Notes under the pieces: generated by a model | What the model was told of the DNA's origin: nothing | What the model saw: only the letters and a program-made list of their open reading frames with translations | Database searches by the model: none | Position numbers and translations under genes: made by a program | Part shown: one piece after another, positions 1 through 6,708 of the stretch | Layout of the letters: each line of letters opens with the position of its first letter | Numbering within the stretch: position 1 is the first letter of the stretch | Source of the DNA: RGIG995 sp045603745 | GTDB lineage: Bacteria; Bacillota; Clostridia; Oscillospirales; UBA644 | Length of the DNA stretch: 8,884 nucleotides | Reading direction: 5' to 3' | NCBI GenBank assembly: GCA_045603745.1 | Contig: JAZUMQ010000010.1 | Coordinates: 1-8,884, forward strand

Positions 1-2
1 AA

Positions 3-59
3 GAAGCGGATCAGTTAAGCCTGTTTGACCCCAGAGACCCGTTTACGGGTAGCAGGTAA
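3..59 (+). CDS. 3' end of an unidentified gene with a C-terminal clamp-binding-like motif (partial)
   Basis: Only the last 18 codons before a TAA stop are in the window; the rest lies to the left. The readable tail is EADQLSLFDPRDPFTGSR. QLSLF matches the canonical pentapeptide with which bacterial DNA polymerases and repair proteins bind the beta sliding clamp. Such a motif near the C-terminus is common in Y-family polymerases such as DinB and in some other replication or repair proteins. That identity is inference from five residues; the catalytic part cannot be seen. The other two plus-strand frames stop within the first 30 nt. The gene converges on the minus-strand operon that ends at 187, with a hairpin-rich gap between them. 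Confidence 0.5.
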   Translation, partial: EADQLSLFDPRDPFTGSR

Positions 60-141
60 CCCGATGCATGACTGACAGGTCAACCCAAAGGCGCACTTGT
101 GCGCAGCCTGTATTATTAGGGCTATGCCCGAAACGGAAATA
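60..141. other. Hairpin-rich intergenic stretch, function unknown
   Basis: No gene is seen here. The stretch holds perfect short inverted repeats: GCGCAC-TT-GTGCGC at 91-104 and GGGC-TAT-GCCC at 119-129. CAGG at 76-79 can pair with CCTG at 107-110 to enclose the first. Another, ACCCGT-TT-ACGGGT at 37-50, lies in the end of the upstream gene. TTGACC at 25-30 is complementary to GGTCAA at 78-83. The density of hairpins suggests a structured RNA 3' end, a REP/IS200-type remnant, or simply a complex terminator. I recognise no named RNA family. Confidence 0.35.
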
Positions 142-160
142 CCACCCGCTATGCGGGTGG
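142..160. terminator. Probable bidirectional terminator hairpin
   Basis: A perfect 8-bp G+C-rich stem, CCACCCGC / GCGGGTGG, has a 3-nt loop. It sits between the plus-strand gene ending at 59 and the minus-strand operon ending at 187. Downstream on the plus strand the sequence is AT-rich and reaches a run of seven T at 180-186. On the minus strand the hairpin is followed by TATTTCC, a weak U-tract. Neither side has an immediate U run, so efficiency is uncertain, but the placement fits the end of both converging units. Confidence 0.55.
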
Positions 161-186
161 ATCATTATTATATTTCTGTTTTTTTA

Positions 187-1083
187 TCAGAGAATCTTTC
201 CGTCTTTCATAAACATAAATCCAAGCCCGGTTTCCGGAAGCTTTCCGTCCGAACGCATTTTCAAATAAGCTCTTTGCAATGACGTTTCTGCGGGATATTG
301 ATCTGTGGATTCCTCGTAATGTTTCCCGAAAATCCTCCACCAATCTTCACGATCCGGGTTCTTTTCAGATGTAACAACGTCAAACAGATCTGCAAACTTG
401 CGAATATTGGTTTGGGGAGCGAGATAATCCTTATGATTTTGGGCTAAAAGCCAAGAGTTGCAACGGAATTTCGCAATGCCGTCGGGGAAACGGTCGGAGT
501 AAAATTGCGACGCCATACGGAACGATTCCATACATTCTTCCATATTTAATTTGCCGGAAGAGGGAATATGTACGTTGATGACCCAGTCTCCGTATCCCAG
601 TTTGACCTCATTTTTTTCATAGGTTTCCGTGGAGGGATCGTCTTCAAATTCAAGCCGACCCAAAGTAAAGCGGGAAAGCTCAAAAAAGCGGGAAAACCAA
701 GGCGCAACAAAGGTTCCCCATACGCCGTAAACTCGTTTGCATTCCAGAAGTTTCCATTTCAGATCCAACATACTATCGTGATAAATTTTTACCGGGAGCT
801 CTGCTTGATCATATAATTCCCGGCAATGTTTCGCCAGGCAGATAAACAGTAGCAAATCCAATGAAAAATTGTTGATTCCGGTTTTTTCGGCAATTCTTTT
901 CGTAATCTGAAGCGCTTTGGAATAATTGAACGAAGCATCGTCTTGATTGTATAAATCAACGTATGCTTTGAAAAGAGGGTAATATTCCGCTTTTTTGAGG
1001 GTTGTAAAATCCGCCAAAAGAGAGTCGATCGCCTCTTTCGGATAATCGTATTCGGTGCAAAAAGACTTGATTTCCGCTTTCAT
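187..1083 (-). CDS. Acyltransferase-like protein (NAT_N plus GNAT_C domain type)
   Basis: This 298-residue soluble protein has no signal peptide or membrane segment. It resembles the acyltransferase domain-containing family with an N-terminal helical region (Pfam NAT_N type, about residues 1-130) and a GNAT-like C-terminal domain (GNAT_C type, about 135-295). Supporting signatures are FTLGRLEFE at 139-147, the WVINVHIPSSGKL segment at 167-179, the SFRMASQFYSDRFPD helix at 187-201, and the WLLAQNHKDYL segment at 211-221. Natural substrates of this family are not established, so the reaction is unknown. The ATG is preceded by GGAG seven nt upstream. The gene starts 17 nt after the RseC-like gene and is last in the cdaA operon, with a terminator hairpin just beyond its TGA. 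Membership of the family is recognised from memory of its motifs; functional inference stops there. Confidence 0.72.
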   Translation of the reverse strand: MKAEIKSFCTEYDYPKEAIDSLLADFTTLKKAEYYPLFKAYVDLYNQDDASFNYSKALQITKRIAEKTGINNFSLDLLLFICLAKHCRELYDQAELPVKIYHDSMLDLKWKLLECKRVYGVWGTFVAPWFSRFFELSRFTLGRLEFEDDPSTETYEKNEVKLGYGDWVINVHIPSSGKLNMEECMESFRMASQFYSDRFPDGIAKFRCNSWLLAQNHKDYLAPQTNIRKFADLFDVVTSEKNPDREDWWRIFGKHYEESTDQYPAETSLQRAYLKMRSDGKLPETGLGFMFMKDGKIL

Positions 1084-1100
1084 AAAAATTCTCCGTCGTG

Positions 1101-1514
1101 TTATTTTTGCACCAAATCATTGCAATCCATCGGCGGAAGGGCAAGGGAGACGATCCGTGCCCGGACGGGGTGGTTTTTATTGATTTTCCGCAAAATAATG
1201 TAATATACTGCCGTCAACGGAATTGCCGCAAAGGCAAGCCAAGGAAAGACGGTGTAGAGAAAATAGCTAACAAACAGAATCGCAATGGGAGTTAAAAATA
1301 GGTAAGACAAAATAAGAGGCGCGGTTTTGTCTTCGTTGGTTTCGACCGTCACGTAATCACCTACTTCTGCGTCTATATCGTTAAAGGCGCAGATTTCGAC
1401 GTCTTTTTTATTGCAGATTCCGGAATTGGAACAATGTTCGCAAGATTCCGGACGGGCAGAACGGACATATGCGAAGGGTTTTTTAATTTTAATAATCTGA
1501 CCGGTTATTTTCAT
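1101..1514 (-). CDS. RseC/MucC-family (SoxR-reducing system) membrane protein
   Basis: This is a 137-residue protein. An N-terminal cytosolic part of about 60 residues carries a cysteine cluster, C25-x2-C28-x5-C34-x7-C42. Two hydrophobic segments follow at about 66-88 and 91-108, then a basic tail. This order matches RseC/SoxR_red proteins, in which E. coli RseC helps keep SoxR reduced together with Rnf-type electron carriers and some relatives act in envelope stress. The cysteines could hold a metal or Fe-S centre; that is inference. The start at 1514 is chosen because its ATG overlaps the TGA of the upstream dehydrogenase (ATGA) and has GGAG five nt before it. A longer in-frame reading to 1607 would lie inside the dehydrogenase gene. 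No rseA, rseB or rnf genes are nearby, so the E. coli role should not be transferred directly. Confidence 0.8.
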   Translation of the reverse strand: MKITGQIIKIKKPFAYVRSARPESCEHCSNSGICNKKDVEICAFNDIDAEVGDYVTVETNEDKTAPLILSYLFLTPIAILFVSYFLYTVFPWLAFAAIPLTAVYYIILRKINKNHPVRARIVSLALPPMDCNDLVQK

Positions 1515-3043
1515 AATGTCTCCATTCCGATGATCTGTTCCGCAACTCGAATTCCGTCTACCGCGGAAGACATGATTCCTCCCGCATATCCAGCTCCCTC
1601 TCCGCAAGGGTAAAGTCCATTTGCGTTTTGCGCTTGTAAGGTATCCGAATTTCTTAAAATTCGTAAGGGGGCAGACGTTCGAGTTTCCGGCGCAGTTAAA
1701 ATAGCCGGTTCATTGCCTAAAATGCGAGATTTGAATTTTGAAAAACCTTCTCTCAGCCGTGACGATAGCGGAGAGGGAAACAATTCATTAATATCGTAAG
1801 GCACAACCCCGGGAAGAAACGTGGGTTCGACACCGGTTAGTTTATCCGGTTTTTCCTGATTTAAAAATGCTCGATCCGTCGATGCCGGGCCCATTCCACA
1901 AGCAACGTTGTAGGCTGCGGTTTCAATGGCTTTTTGGAGATTTAATCCTTCAAGAACGGTTGCCGGACGCACCGATGCCAGAATTGCAGCATTTGCATTT
2001 TTGCCATTTCGAGCGTAGTTGCTCATTCCGTTGGTTGTTAATTGACCCGGAAGGGAAGACGCGTTTACTACTTGCCCTCCGGGGCACATGCAAAAGGAAT
2101 ATACCGCTTCTGAAGTTGCTTTGTCTGTTACGTGGCTGAATAAATAATCTGCCGCTCCAAGTTTTGAAAAACCATTGTATTTTCCAAAAATGCGTGCATT
2201 TAAAGCCTCTTGGTTGTGTTCTACGCGAAATCCAACCGAAAAGGGTTTTGCTTCAATCAAAAGGGGCTTTGATAACAACATTTCATAGGTGTCTCTCGCA
2301 CCGTTCCCGATCGCAAGCACCGCAACGTCAGTTTCAAAAGGTTCTCCGTTCAGCCAAAGTGCTTGCAGTTTTCCGTCTTCAATGGTCAGGTCGGTTAATT
2401 TTGTGTTGAATTGAACTTCTCCCCCCAAAGCGATGATTTCCTTTCGGAGAGCTTTTACTACAGTTCTTAAACGGTCGGTTCCTATGTGAGGTTTTGCCAA
2501 AGTCAAAATCTCTTCAGGGGCGCCAAAGGATACAAAGGTTTCCAGAATTTTTCGGCATCGGGGATCGTTGATGCGGGTGGTCAGTTTTCCGTCAGAAAAA
2601 GTTCCCGCACCGCCTTCACCAAATTGCACGTTGCTTTCCGGGTTTAGTATTCCGCCCTTCCAAAATTGTTCAACGGAATCGATTCGTTGTTCCAGCGCTT
2701 GTCCTCGTTCAATAACCAAGGGACGGTGTCCGCATTTTGCCAAAAGCCAAGCACAGAACATACCGGCAGGGCCGAATCCGATCACCGGAATGGTCTTTGG
2801 TTTTAAAACTTGTCCCGGAAATTCGTAATTTGGAAAATCGTGTAGCCCCTCATCTTGTCGGTCGGTTTCCAATGCTACGGTATAGACAAAAGAAAACCGA
2901 TCTTTTCGAGTGTCAAGAGATCTGCGATAAATAAACGCAGGGGTTGAATCCGGTAAATGCAACGATCTTTTTGCTTTCTTCAGAGCTTCTTCGTCAGGAC
3001 GATCTACGGGAAGGCGAATGTCGTTTAAGAGTCTATAACTCAT
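1511..3043 (-). CDS. FAD-dependent dehydrogenase, COG2509 type
   Basis: A 510-residue flavoprotein. An N-terminal domain of about 80 residues precedes the dinucleotide-binding motif VIGFGPAG (87-94), with IERG at 111-114 ending the Rossmann unit. FGEGGAGTFSDGKL (141-154) is highly characteristic of the uncharacterised NAD(FAD)-utilising dehydrogenases of COG2509. A second FAD-fold signature, AIGNGARD, lies at about 244-251. The C-terminal LYPCGEGAGYAGGIMSSA stretch contacts FAD in such folds. Length is normal for the family. Substrate is unknown. The start codon overlaps the cdaR stop (ATGA) and the region before it has no good Shine-Dalgarno (only AAGTGA), so translation probably depends on coupling to cdaR. 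The stop overlaps the RseC-like start in the same way. In Clostridia this family is often found beside cdaA-cdaR; that is remembered context, not something shown here. Confidence 0.88.
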   Translation of the reverse strand: MSYRLLNDIRLPVDRPDEEALKKAKRSLHLPDSTPAFIYRRSLDTRKDRFSFVYTVALETDRQDEGLHDFPNYEFPGQVLKPKTIPVIGFGPAGMFCAWLLAKCGHRPLVIERGQALEQRIDSVEQFWKGGILNPESNVQFGEGGAGTFSDGKLTTRINDPRCRKILETFVSFGAPEEILTLAKPHIGTDRLRTVVKALRKEIIALGGEVQFNTKLTDLTIEDGKLQALWLNGEPFETDVAVLAIGNGARDTYEMLLSKPLLIEAKPFSVGFRVEHNQEALNARIFGKYNGFSKLGAADYLFSHVTDKATSEAVYSFCMCPGGQVVNASSLPGQLTTNGMSNYARNGKNANAAILASVRPATVLEGLNLQKAIETAAYNVACGMGPASTDRAFLNQEKPDKLTGVEPTFLPGVVPYDINELFPSPLSSRLREGFSKFKSRILGNEPAILTAPETRTSAPLRILRNSDTLQAQNANGLYPCGEGAGYAGGIMSSAVDGIRVAEQIIGMETL

Positions 3044-4299
3044 TGTACGTTCACTTTTAAGGAATAGTCACCGATTACGTCAAAGGCAATTCCGGAGACT
3101 GCTGCGGTTGGGAAAACGGAAAGGGAATATGTCCCGTCTTCATTTACTTCGGAAATGTCTATTTGACACTTAAGAGTTTCTGTTGTCAGTTTGCGAATCG
3201 AGTCTGATTTTCCGCGGATTCGTAAGGAGATTGATTTTGTATCAAGCCGAGCGGTTTTCCCGGCAGGTACGTTTGTACAGGTAATATTTGCAACGTTAAA
3301 GGTTAACGTTTTTGTGGTAACGTTATTTTCGATGTTTACCGTCGCCGTTACTTCTTGTTTATCAAACGTGACTCCTTCAATGGTCGGCAAGGTAAGGGTA
3401 ATGGTGCCGCCCTTAGTAATTTTTGACGTATCAATTTCACCCACGGTCAGTTTTTCCATTACAGACAACACTTTTTCTGGCCCCGTGGCTCTAATAAAGG
3501 GTGTGTCCAATGTAACGGAAATTAAGGAAGCTTCTCCAAAACTGCCGTATGGATTTGAAATTTCTACAGTCGTGGGTAACGTTTTCCGGTAATATACATT
3601 TAATAACGCCTCCACCGATGTTTCGGAGAGCGTCAAGTATCTGCGATCTACATTTTCTCCGGATTCATTGACTAAGGAAATGTCATACGATCCGGAAATA
3701 TTTTCTTTCATATTCGTTAAAGGTACCGTGATATAGGCTTTGCTGATGGTCTCAATGGTTTTTGCAGGGCCGGTGACGGTAATGGTTTGAGGAGAAACAT
3801 TTTGTTCTCCCACTTCATAGCCGGAAGGCAACGCCCCTGATGCCAAAAGCTGAACCGGAATTTCCCGAGTTTTTTCCGCGGCAAATTCAATGGTAAACGT
3901 TTTGGGATAGACTTCCGTTACAGTGAGATTTTTGTTTCCTGTGGAAACTGAAACGTTAATGTTGTATGTCCCTTCCGAAATTACGGCGTCCATATTCAAA
4001 GTGGCTTTGATGTCATCTTTGGAAAGTGCGATTAATTCCGAGCGAGACCCGGAGACGGTAACGCTGACCGTCAGATTCGGGTCTGTCATCAGATACATAT
4101 AACCGTTGCGATCCGGAACCGATCCTTCAAATGATAGATCCACTTCTACTTTGTCAAAGACGGTTTCATTCACAGGGTTGACGATGTAAAGAATATATGT
4201 CCAGACGAACAAAGCCAAAAAGACGGAGAGAATTTTTAAAAAATTGTTGTTGTGGAGCAAATTTCCGAAGAAAGCTCCTATGTTTTGTTTCTTGTTCAT
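3040..4299 (-). CDS. cdaR: CdaR, YbbR-repeat regulator of diadenylate cyclase
   Basis: A 419-residue protein with a short cytosolic N-terminus, one membrane segment at about 20-40 (rich in L, F, V, W and Y) and a long extracytoplasmic part. That part holds four YbbR-like beta repeats at about 55-139, 145-236, 240-325 and 330-418. Each contains a G-x2-(8-10)-h-S/T-type signature, visible as VSGSRSELIALS (82-93), VTGPAKTIETIS (175-186), ATGPEKVLSVME (271-282) and IRGKSDSIRKLT (361-372). In Firmicutes CdaR binds the membrane cyclase CdaA and modulates c-di-AMP production. Position directly after cdaA with an ATGA overlap supports the assignment. GGAG lies six nt before the ATG. Four repeats and this length are ordinary for the family. 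The remaining uncertainty is whether it activates or inhibits CdaA in this organism. Confidence 0.92.
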   Translation of the reverse strand: MNKKQNIGAFFGNLLHNNNFLKILSVFLALFVWTYILYIVNPVNETVFDKVEVDLSFEGSVPDRNGYMYLMTDPNLTVSVTVSGSRSELIALSKDDIKATLNMDAVISEGTYNINVSVSTGNKNLTVTEVYPKTFTIEFAAEKTREIPVQLLASGALPSGYEVGEQNVSPQTITVTGPAKTIETISKAYITVPLTNMKENISGSYDISLVNESGENVDRRYLTLSETSVEALLNVYYRKTLPTTVEISNPYGSFGEASLISVTLDTPFIRATGPEKVLSVMEKLTVGEIDTSKITKGGTITLTLPTIEGVTFDKQEVTATVNIENNVTTKTLTFNVANITCTNVPAGKTARLDTKSISLRIRGKSDSIRKLTTETLKCQIDISEVNEDGTYSLSVFPTAAVSGIAFDVIGDYSLKVNVQ

Positions 4300-5162
4300 T
4301 GTTTGCTCCAGCCTTTCCAGAAATTCGAGAAGGGTTCTTTCTTTTTCTTTTCTTCCGTTCCCAATTCCTTAGTTAAAAGAGCTTCCAGTGCATCGGGGGT
4401 AAGGCGGCGTTGCAGATTTCCTTCCAAAGCAACGGAAATAATTCCGGTTTCTTCCGAAACCAAAATGACCACCGCATCAGATATTTCACTGACACCGATG
4501 CCTGCCCGATGGCGTGTCCCAAGGTCGTTGTCAATTTTTCGCGTGGTTAAGGGGAGGAAACACCCGGCGGCAATAATTCTGCCGTCCCGAATAATCATAG
4601 CGCCGTCGTGAAGAGGAGCTTTCGGATAGAAAATATTCATGATAACGTCTGAAACAACGGCGGCATCGACTTTTGTTCCGGTATTGATGACTTCCCCAAG
4701 TTTCGTCGTACGTTCTACTACGATCAATGCGCCGGTTTTTGTCGCTGACATATTGGAAACTGCATCAACCACGTGAGCAATGTTATCCGAAAGTTCGGTA
4801 TTGGTTAGTTTTTTGTCTGTGCTGAAAAATGGGATATTTTTTCCCTTTCCGCTACGACCGATTCGTTCCAAAAGGGTACGTAATTCCGGTTGGAATACGA
4901 TCAATACTGCTAAAATACCGAATTCAAGAGTACTGTTTAATATGTACGACGTAGCTTCCAGATTAAAGCCCTGTGCCAATTGGAACAGAATGATAATCAG
5001 CACGATTCCTTTCATTAATTGCGCAGCACGGGTGTCTCTGATGAATTTCAAAACGTAGTAAATAAGAATTGCTACAATGGCAATATCCACCCCGTCCTGC
5101 CACATGAAATTCTTAACTGTGGTTACGATGAAGTCCCCGATGCTTTGAAAGAATTGAAGCAC
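4296..5162 (-). CDS. cdaA: CdaA, membrane diadenylate cyclase (c-di-AMP synthase)
   Basis: CdaA condenses two ATP into c-di-AMP, which controls potassium and osmolyte transport and cell-wall homeostasis in Firmicutes. Counting from the GTG at 5162 the protein has 288 residues. Three membrane segments lie at about 24-41, 50-66 and 77-91, and a DAC domain at about 93-265. Both catalytic signatures are intact: DGA at 186-188 (LHDGAMI) and RHR at 217-219 (GTRHRAGIG). The C-terminus has an EEKKKKE basic/acidic tail. The start is set by AAGGAG at 5171-5176, which leaves eight nt to this GTG. The in-frame GTG at 5171 shares its first base with that site, so it cannot be the start. The gene heads the operon, and its stop overlaps cdaR (ATGA). 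Confidence 0.95.
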   Translation of the reverse strand: MLQFFQSIGDFIVTTVKNFMWQDGVDIAIVAILIYYVLKFIRDTRAAQLMKGIVLIIILFQLAQGFNLEATSYILNSTLEFGILAVLIVFQPELRTLLERIGRSGKGKNIPFFSTDKKLTNTELSDNIAHVVDAVSNMSATKTGALIVVERTTKLGEVINTGTKVDAAVVSDVIMNIFYPKAPLHDGAMIIRDGRIIAAGCFLPLTTRKIDNDLGTRHRAGIGVSEISDAVVILVSEETGIISVALEGNLQRRLTPDALEALLTKELGTEEKKKKEPFSNFWKGWSKQ

Positions 5163-5170
5163 GTCACCCA

Positions 5171-5176
5171 CTCCTT
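5171..5176 (-). promoter_or_regulatory. Ribosome binding site that fixes the cdaA start
   Basis: AAGGAG on the minus strand lies eight nt before the GTG at 5160-5162. It overlaps the other in-frame GTG (5169-5171), which is therefore ruled out as the start codon. Confidence 0.75.
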
Positions 5177-5198
5177 TTTTTTGTCTGTTGTTTTATTG

Positions 5199-5229
5199 TA
5201 TGGGGTCTCGCAGATTATGAAGCCCCATA
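5199..5229 (-). promoter_or_regulatory. Hairpin in the cdaA 5' untranslated leader
   Basis: On the minus strand TATGGGG pairs with CCCCATA (7 bp). After a C/A mismatch, three more pairs (one G-U) extend the stem, leaving a loop of about 9 nt. It lies between the predicted transcription start near 5255 and the ribosome site at 5176. No U-tract follows on either strand, so it is not a plain terminator. Its role is unknown: mRNA stability, a protein site, or none. Confidence 0.4.
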
Positions 5230-5261
5230 AGTCTTAATTATGAATTTATATACTTAGTTAC

Positions 5262-5290
5262 ATTGTACCAGTATTTCAAGAAAAAATCAA
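5262..5290 (-). promoter_or_regulatory. Sigma-A promoter of the cdaA operon
   Basis: On the minus strand the -35 box TTGATT (5285-5290) is separated by exactly 17 nt from the -10 box TACAAT (5262-5267), which has an extended TGG just before it. Transcription would start near 5255, giving a leader of about 90 nt. The -35 begins two nt after the stop codon of the upstream desulfurase gene, so the operon may also receive read-through from that unit. Confidence 0.75.
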
Positions 5291-5292
5291 GG

Positions 5293-6429
5293 TTATCCAA
5301 AATAATTTTGATATTTTTTCAAACATTTTACACACTCGTAAACTTCCTTTGCCGTATTTCGATAGCCAAAGCTGATGCGAACGGCTCCGCAATCCTCCGT
5401 TTTTAGGGTTTTATGTGCCAAGGCAGAGCAATGATACCCTCCTCTGGTACAGATGTTACAATGGTCCAACCATTGTGCAATTTTTTCCGAATGGGCACTT
5501 TCATGGATCAGGGCGACGGTAGCAACAAAATTGTTCGACGTGCCAAGGATTTTATATCCCGAAATTTTACTCATTTCTTCTACAAACATTTTTCGTAGTT
5601 GTTTTTCATGGGATTGAATTAAATTTTTGTGACGATCGGTATATAAAACTCCTTCACCCAAACCGGCAATGCCGGGAGTGTTTAGCGTTCCGCTTTCATA
5701 CCCCTCGGGATAGGTCAACGGTTGAGATTCTGATAGGGATTCCGATCCTGTTCCGCCTTCCCAAAATGGAGTAATTTCCAAGGGGTGCGATAAAATAAGC
5801 GCACCGGTTCCTTGGGGACCCAGCAAACCTTTATGCCCCGGAATGCAGATGAAGTCTATGGGGTCATGTTGCAAGTTATAAGTTTCCGTTCCGGCGGTTT
5901 GCGCACCGTCCACACCAAATAATATCCCAAGTTTTCGGCACAATGCACCAATCTCACGTATCGGAAGAATTTGTCCGGTGACATTTGATGCATGCGTGCA
6001 GAATACGAGTTTCGTGTTTGGTTGAATTGAACGACGGAAATTGTCAATCGTTTCTTCTTCGTGATTCTCCGTGGTCGCAATATCAAAACCGGAAATTACA
6101 CCTCGATCACGTAATGCGACTAAGGGGCGGAGCACGGAATTATGTTCCAAATCTGAGATAACAACGTGATCTCCCTGCTTCAGAATTCCCTTTAACACAC
6201 GATTGATGGCATCTGTGGTATTCATGGTAAAAATTACTGTTTCCGGTTCCGTTCTGAAGGATCGAGCTAAGATATTTCGGGTGGAATAAATTGTGTCGGA
6301 AGCCTTCATTGCCATTTTGTGTCCACTGCGTCCCGGATTTGCTCCGTTTTTCCGAAGCTGCTCGGCAACGGCACGTAATACCGTTGCCGGCTTGGGATAA
6401 GATGATGCCGCATTGTCAAGGTAAATCAT
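5293..6429 (-). CDS. Cysteine desulfurase-like PLP enzyme (class V aminotransferase fold)
   Basis: A 378-residue PLP enzyme of fold type I that probably removes sulfur (or selenium) from cysteine (or selenocysteine) to form a protein persulfide. Visible marks are YLDNAASSYPKP at the N-terminus, EHNS (95-98), the PLP-pyridine aspartate in VDGAQ (D174), the Schiff-base lysine in PGHKG (K200), ESGTLNTPG (245-253), and the candidate catalytic cysteine in RGGYHC (C334) near the C-terminus. It resembles the TIGR01977-type desulfurase subfamily rather than housekeeping IscS. The ATG at 6429 has GGGAG seven nt upstream and leads straight into the conserved MIYLDNAAS start, so an in-frame codon at 6456 is not used. 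It overlaps the preceding DUF3343 gene by 14 nt, indicating coupled expression. No iscU or sufBCD genes are in view, so an Fe-S role is not shown by context. Confidence 0.88.
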   Translation of the reverse strand: MIYLDNAASSYPKPATVLRAVAEQLRKNGANPGRSGHKMAMKASDTIYSTRNILARSFRTEPETVIFTMNTTDAINRVLKGILKQGDHVVISDLEHNSVLRPLVALRDRGVISGFDIATTENHEEETIDNFRRSIQPNTKLVFCTHASNVTGQILPIREIGALCRKLGILFGVDGAQTAGTETYNLQHDPIDFICIPGHKGLLGPQGTGALILSHPLEITPFWEGGTGSESLSESQPLTYPEGYESGTLNTPGIAGLGEGVLYTDRHKNLIQSHEKQLRKMFVEEMSKISGYKILGTSNNFVATVALIHESAHSEKIAQWLDHCNICTRGGYHCSALAHKTLKTEDCGAVRISFGYRNTAKEVYECVKCLKKYQNYFG

Positions 6430-6640
6430 AGATTTCTCCCGTAACTCGAACCCCATTGCTTTTCAATAGGGCAAAAGCGGTTTCAAATTGTGTGTGGTAA
6501 ACTTTGACACACCAACCGCAACCGTTAGTTGTTGCTTCTGATTTTTTTGCAGCAGATGCTTTGATTCCGTATCGTTTCAGAACGTCCTGCGCCTTTTGTG
6601 CGTACGTGACAGACCGAACTCCAATGCATTTTGTTTTCAT
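6416..6640 (-). CDS. DUF3343 small thiol protein (putative Se/S carrier-like)
   Basis: A 74-residue soluble protein of the DUF3343 family, which Pfam describes as putative Se/S carrier-like. The pattern is an N-terminal beta strand and helix (CIGVRSVTYAQKAQDVLKRYGI), a central cysteine motif, then a strand, helix and strand ending at GEIYDL. The central motif is CGWC (C41 and C44), with one more cysteine at C5. Many relatives have a single conserved cysteine here; two in a CxxC spacing would suit thiol or persulfide exchange (inference). The stop codon lies 14 nt inside the desulfurase gene, so the protein is a natural candidate partner accepting sulfur or selenium from that enzyme. A weak AGAG lies nine nt before the ATG. 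No selD, selA or yedF is in the window, so selenium versus sulfur cannot be decided. Confidence 0.78.
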   Translation of the reverse strand: MKTKCIGVRSVTYAQKAQDVLKRYGIKASAAKKSEATTNGCGWCVKVYHTQFETAFALLKSNGVRVTGEIYDLP

Positions 6641-6666
6641 GGGTTTTCACTCTTTTAAACGAAAGT

Positions 6667-6679
6667 AGCCGTAACGGCT
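6667..6679 (-). promoter_or_regulatory. Small inverted repeat upstream of the DUF3343 gene
   Basis: AGCCG-TAA-CGGCT forms a perfect 5-bp stem with a 3-nt loop, 27 nt before the DUF3343 start. A weak minus-strand -10-like TAAGAT lies at 6686-6691 without a convincing -35. It may be a leader hairpin or an operator; evidence is slight. Confidence 0.25.
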
Positions 6680-6708
6680 CAATTCATCTTATGCGAAAAA
6701 ATAAACTC

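Noticed and set aside
3292..3310. Perfect inverted repeat AACGTTAA-AGG-TTAACGTT followed by a T run on the plus strand, resembling a terminator
   Set aside because: It lies inside cdaR, antisense to it, is AT-rich and weak, and is explained by the coding of repetitive T/V/N residues in the YbbR repeat.
3191..3592. 133-codon open frame on the plus strand
   Set aside because: It is antisense to cdaR, which has clear repeats and domains; no ribosome site or recognisable protein features.
4252..4611. 119-codon open frame on the plus strand
   Set aside because: It is antisense to the end of cdaA and start of cdaR, and low in plausible protein features.
5163..5292. Possible c-di-AMP (ydaO-type) riboswitch in the cdaA leader
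   Set aside because: The leader is about 90 nt with a single hairpin; the long multi-helix architecture of that class is absent.
5311..5325. CAAAA-TTA-TTTTG type inverted repeat near the end of the desulfurase gene as a possible terminator
   Set aside because: It has only A-T pairs plus one G-C, lies within the last codons, and has no following U-tract.
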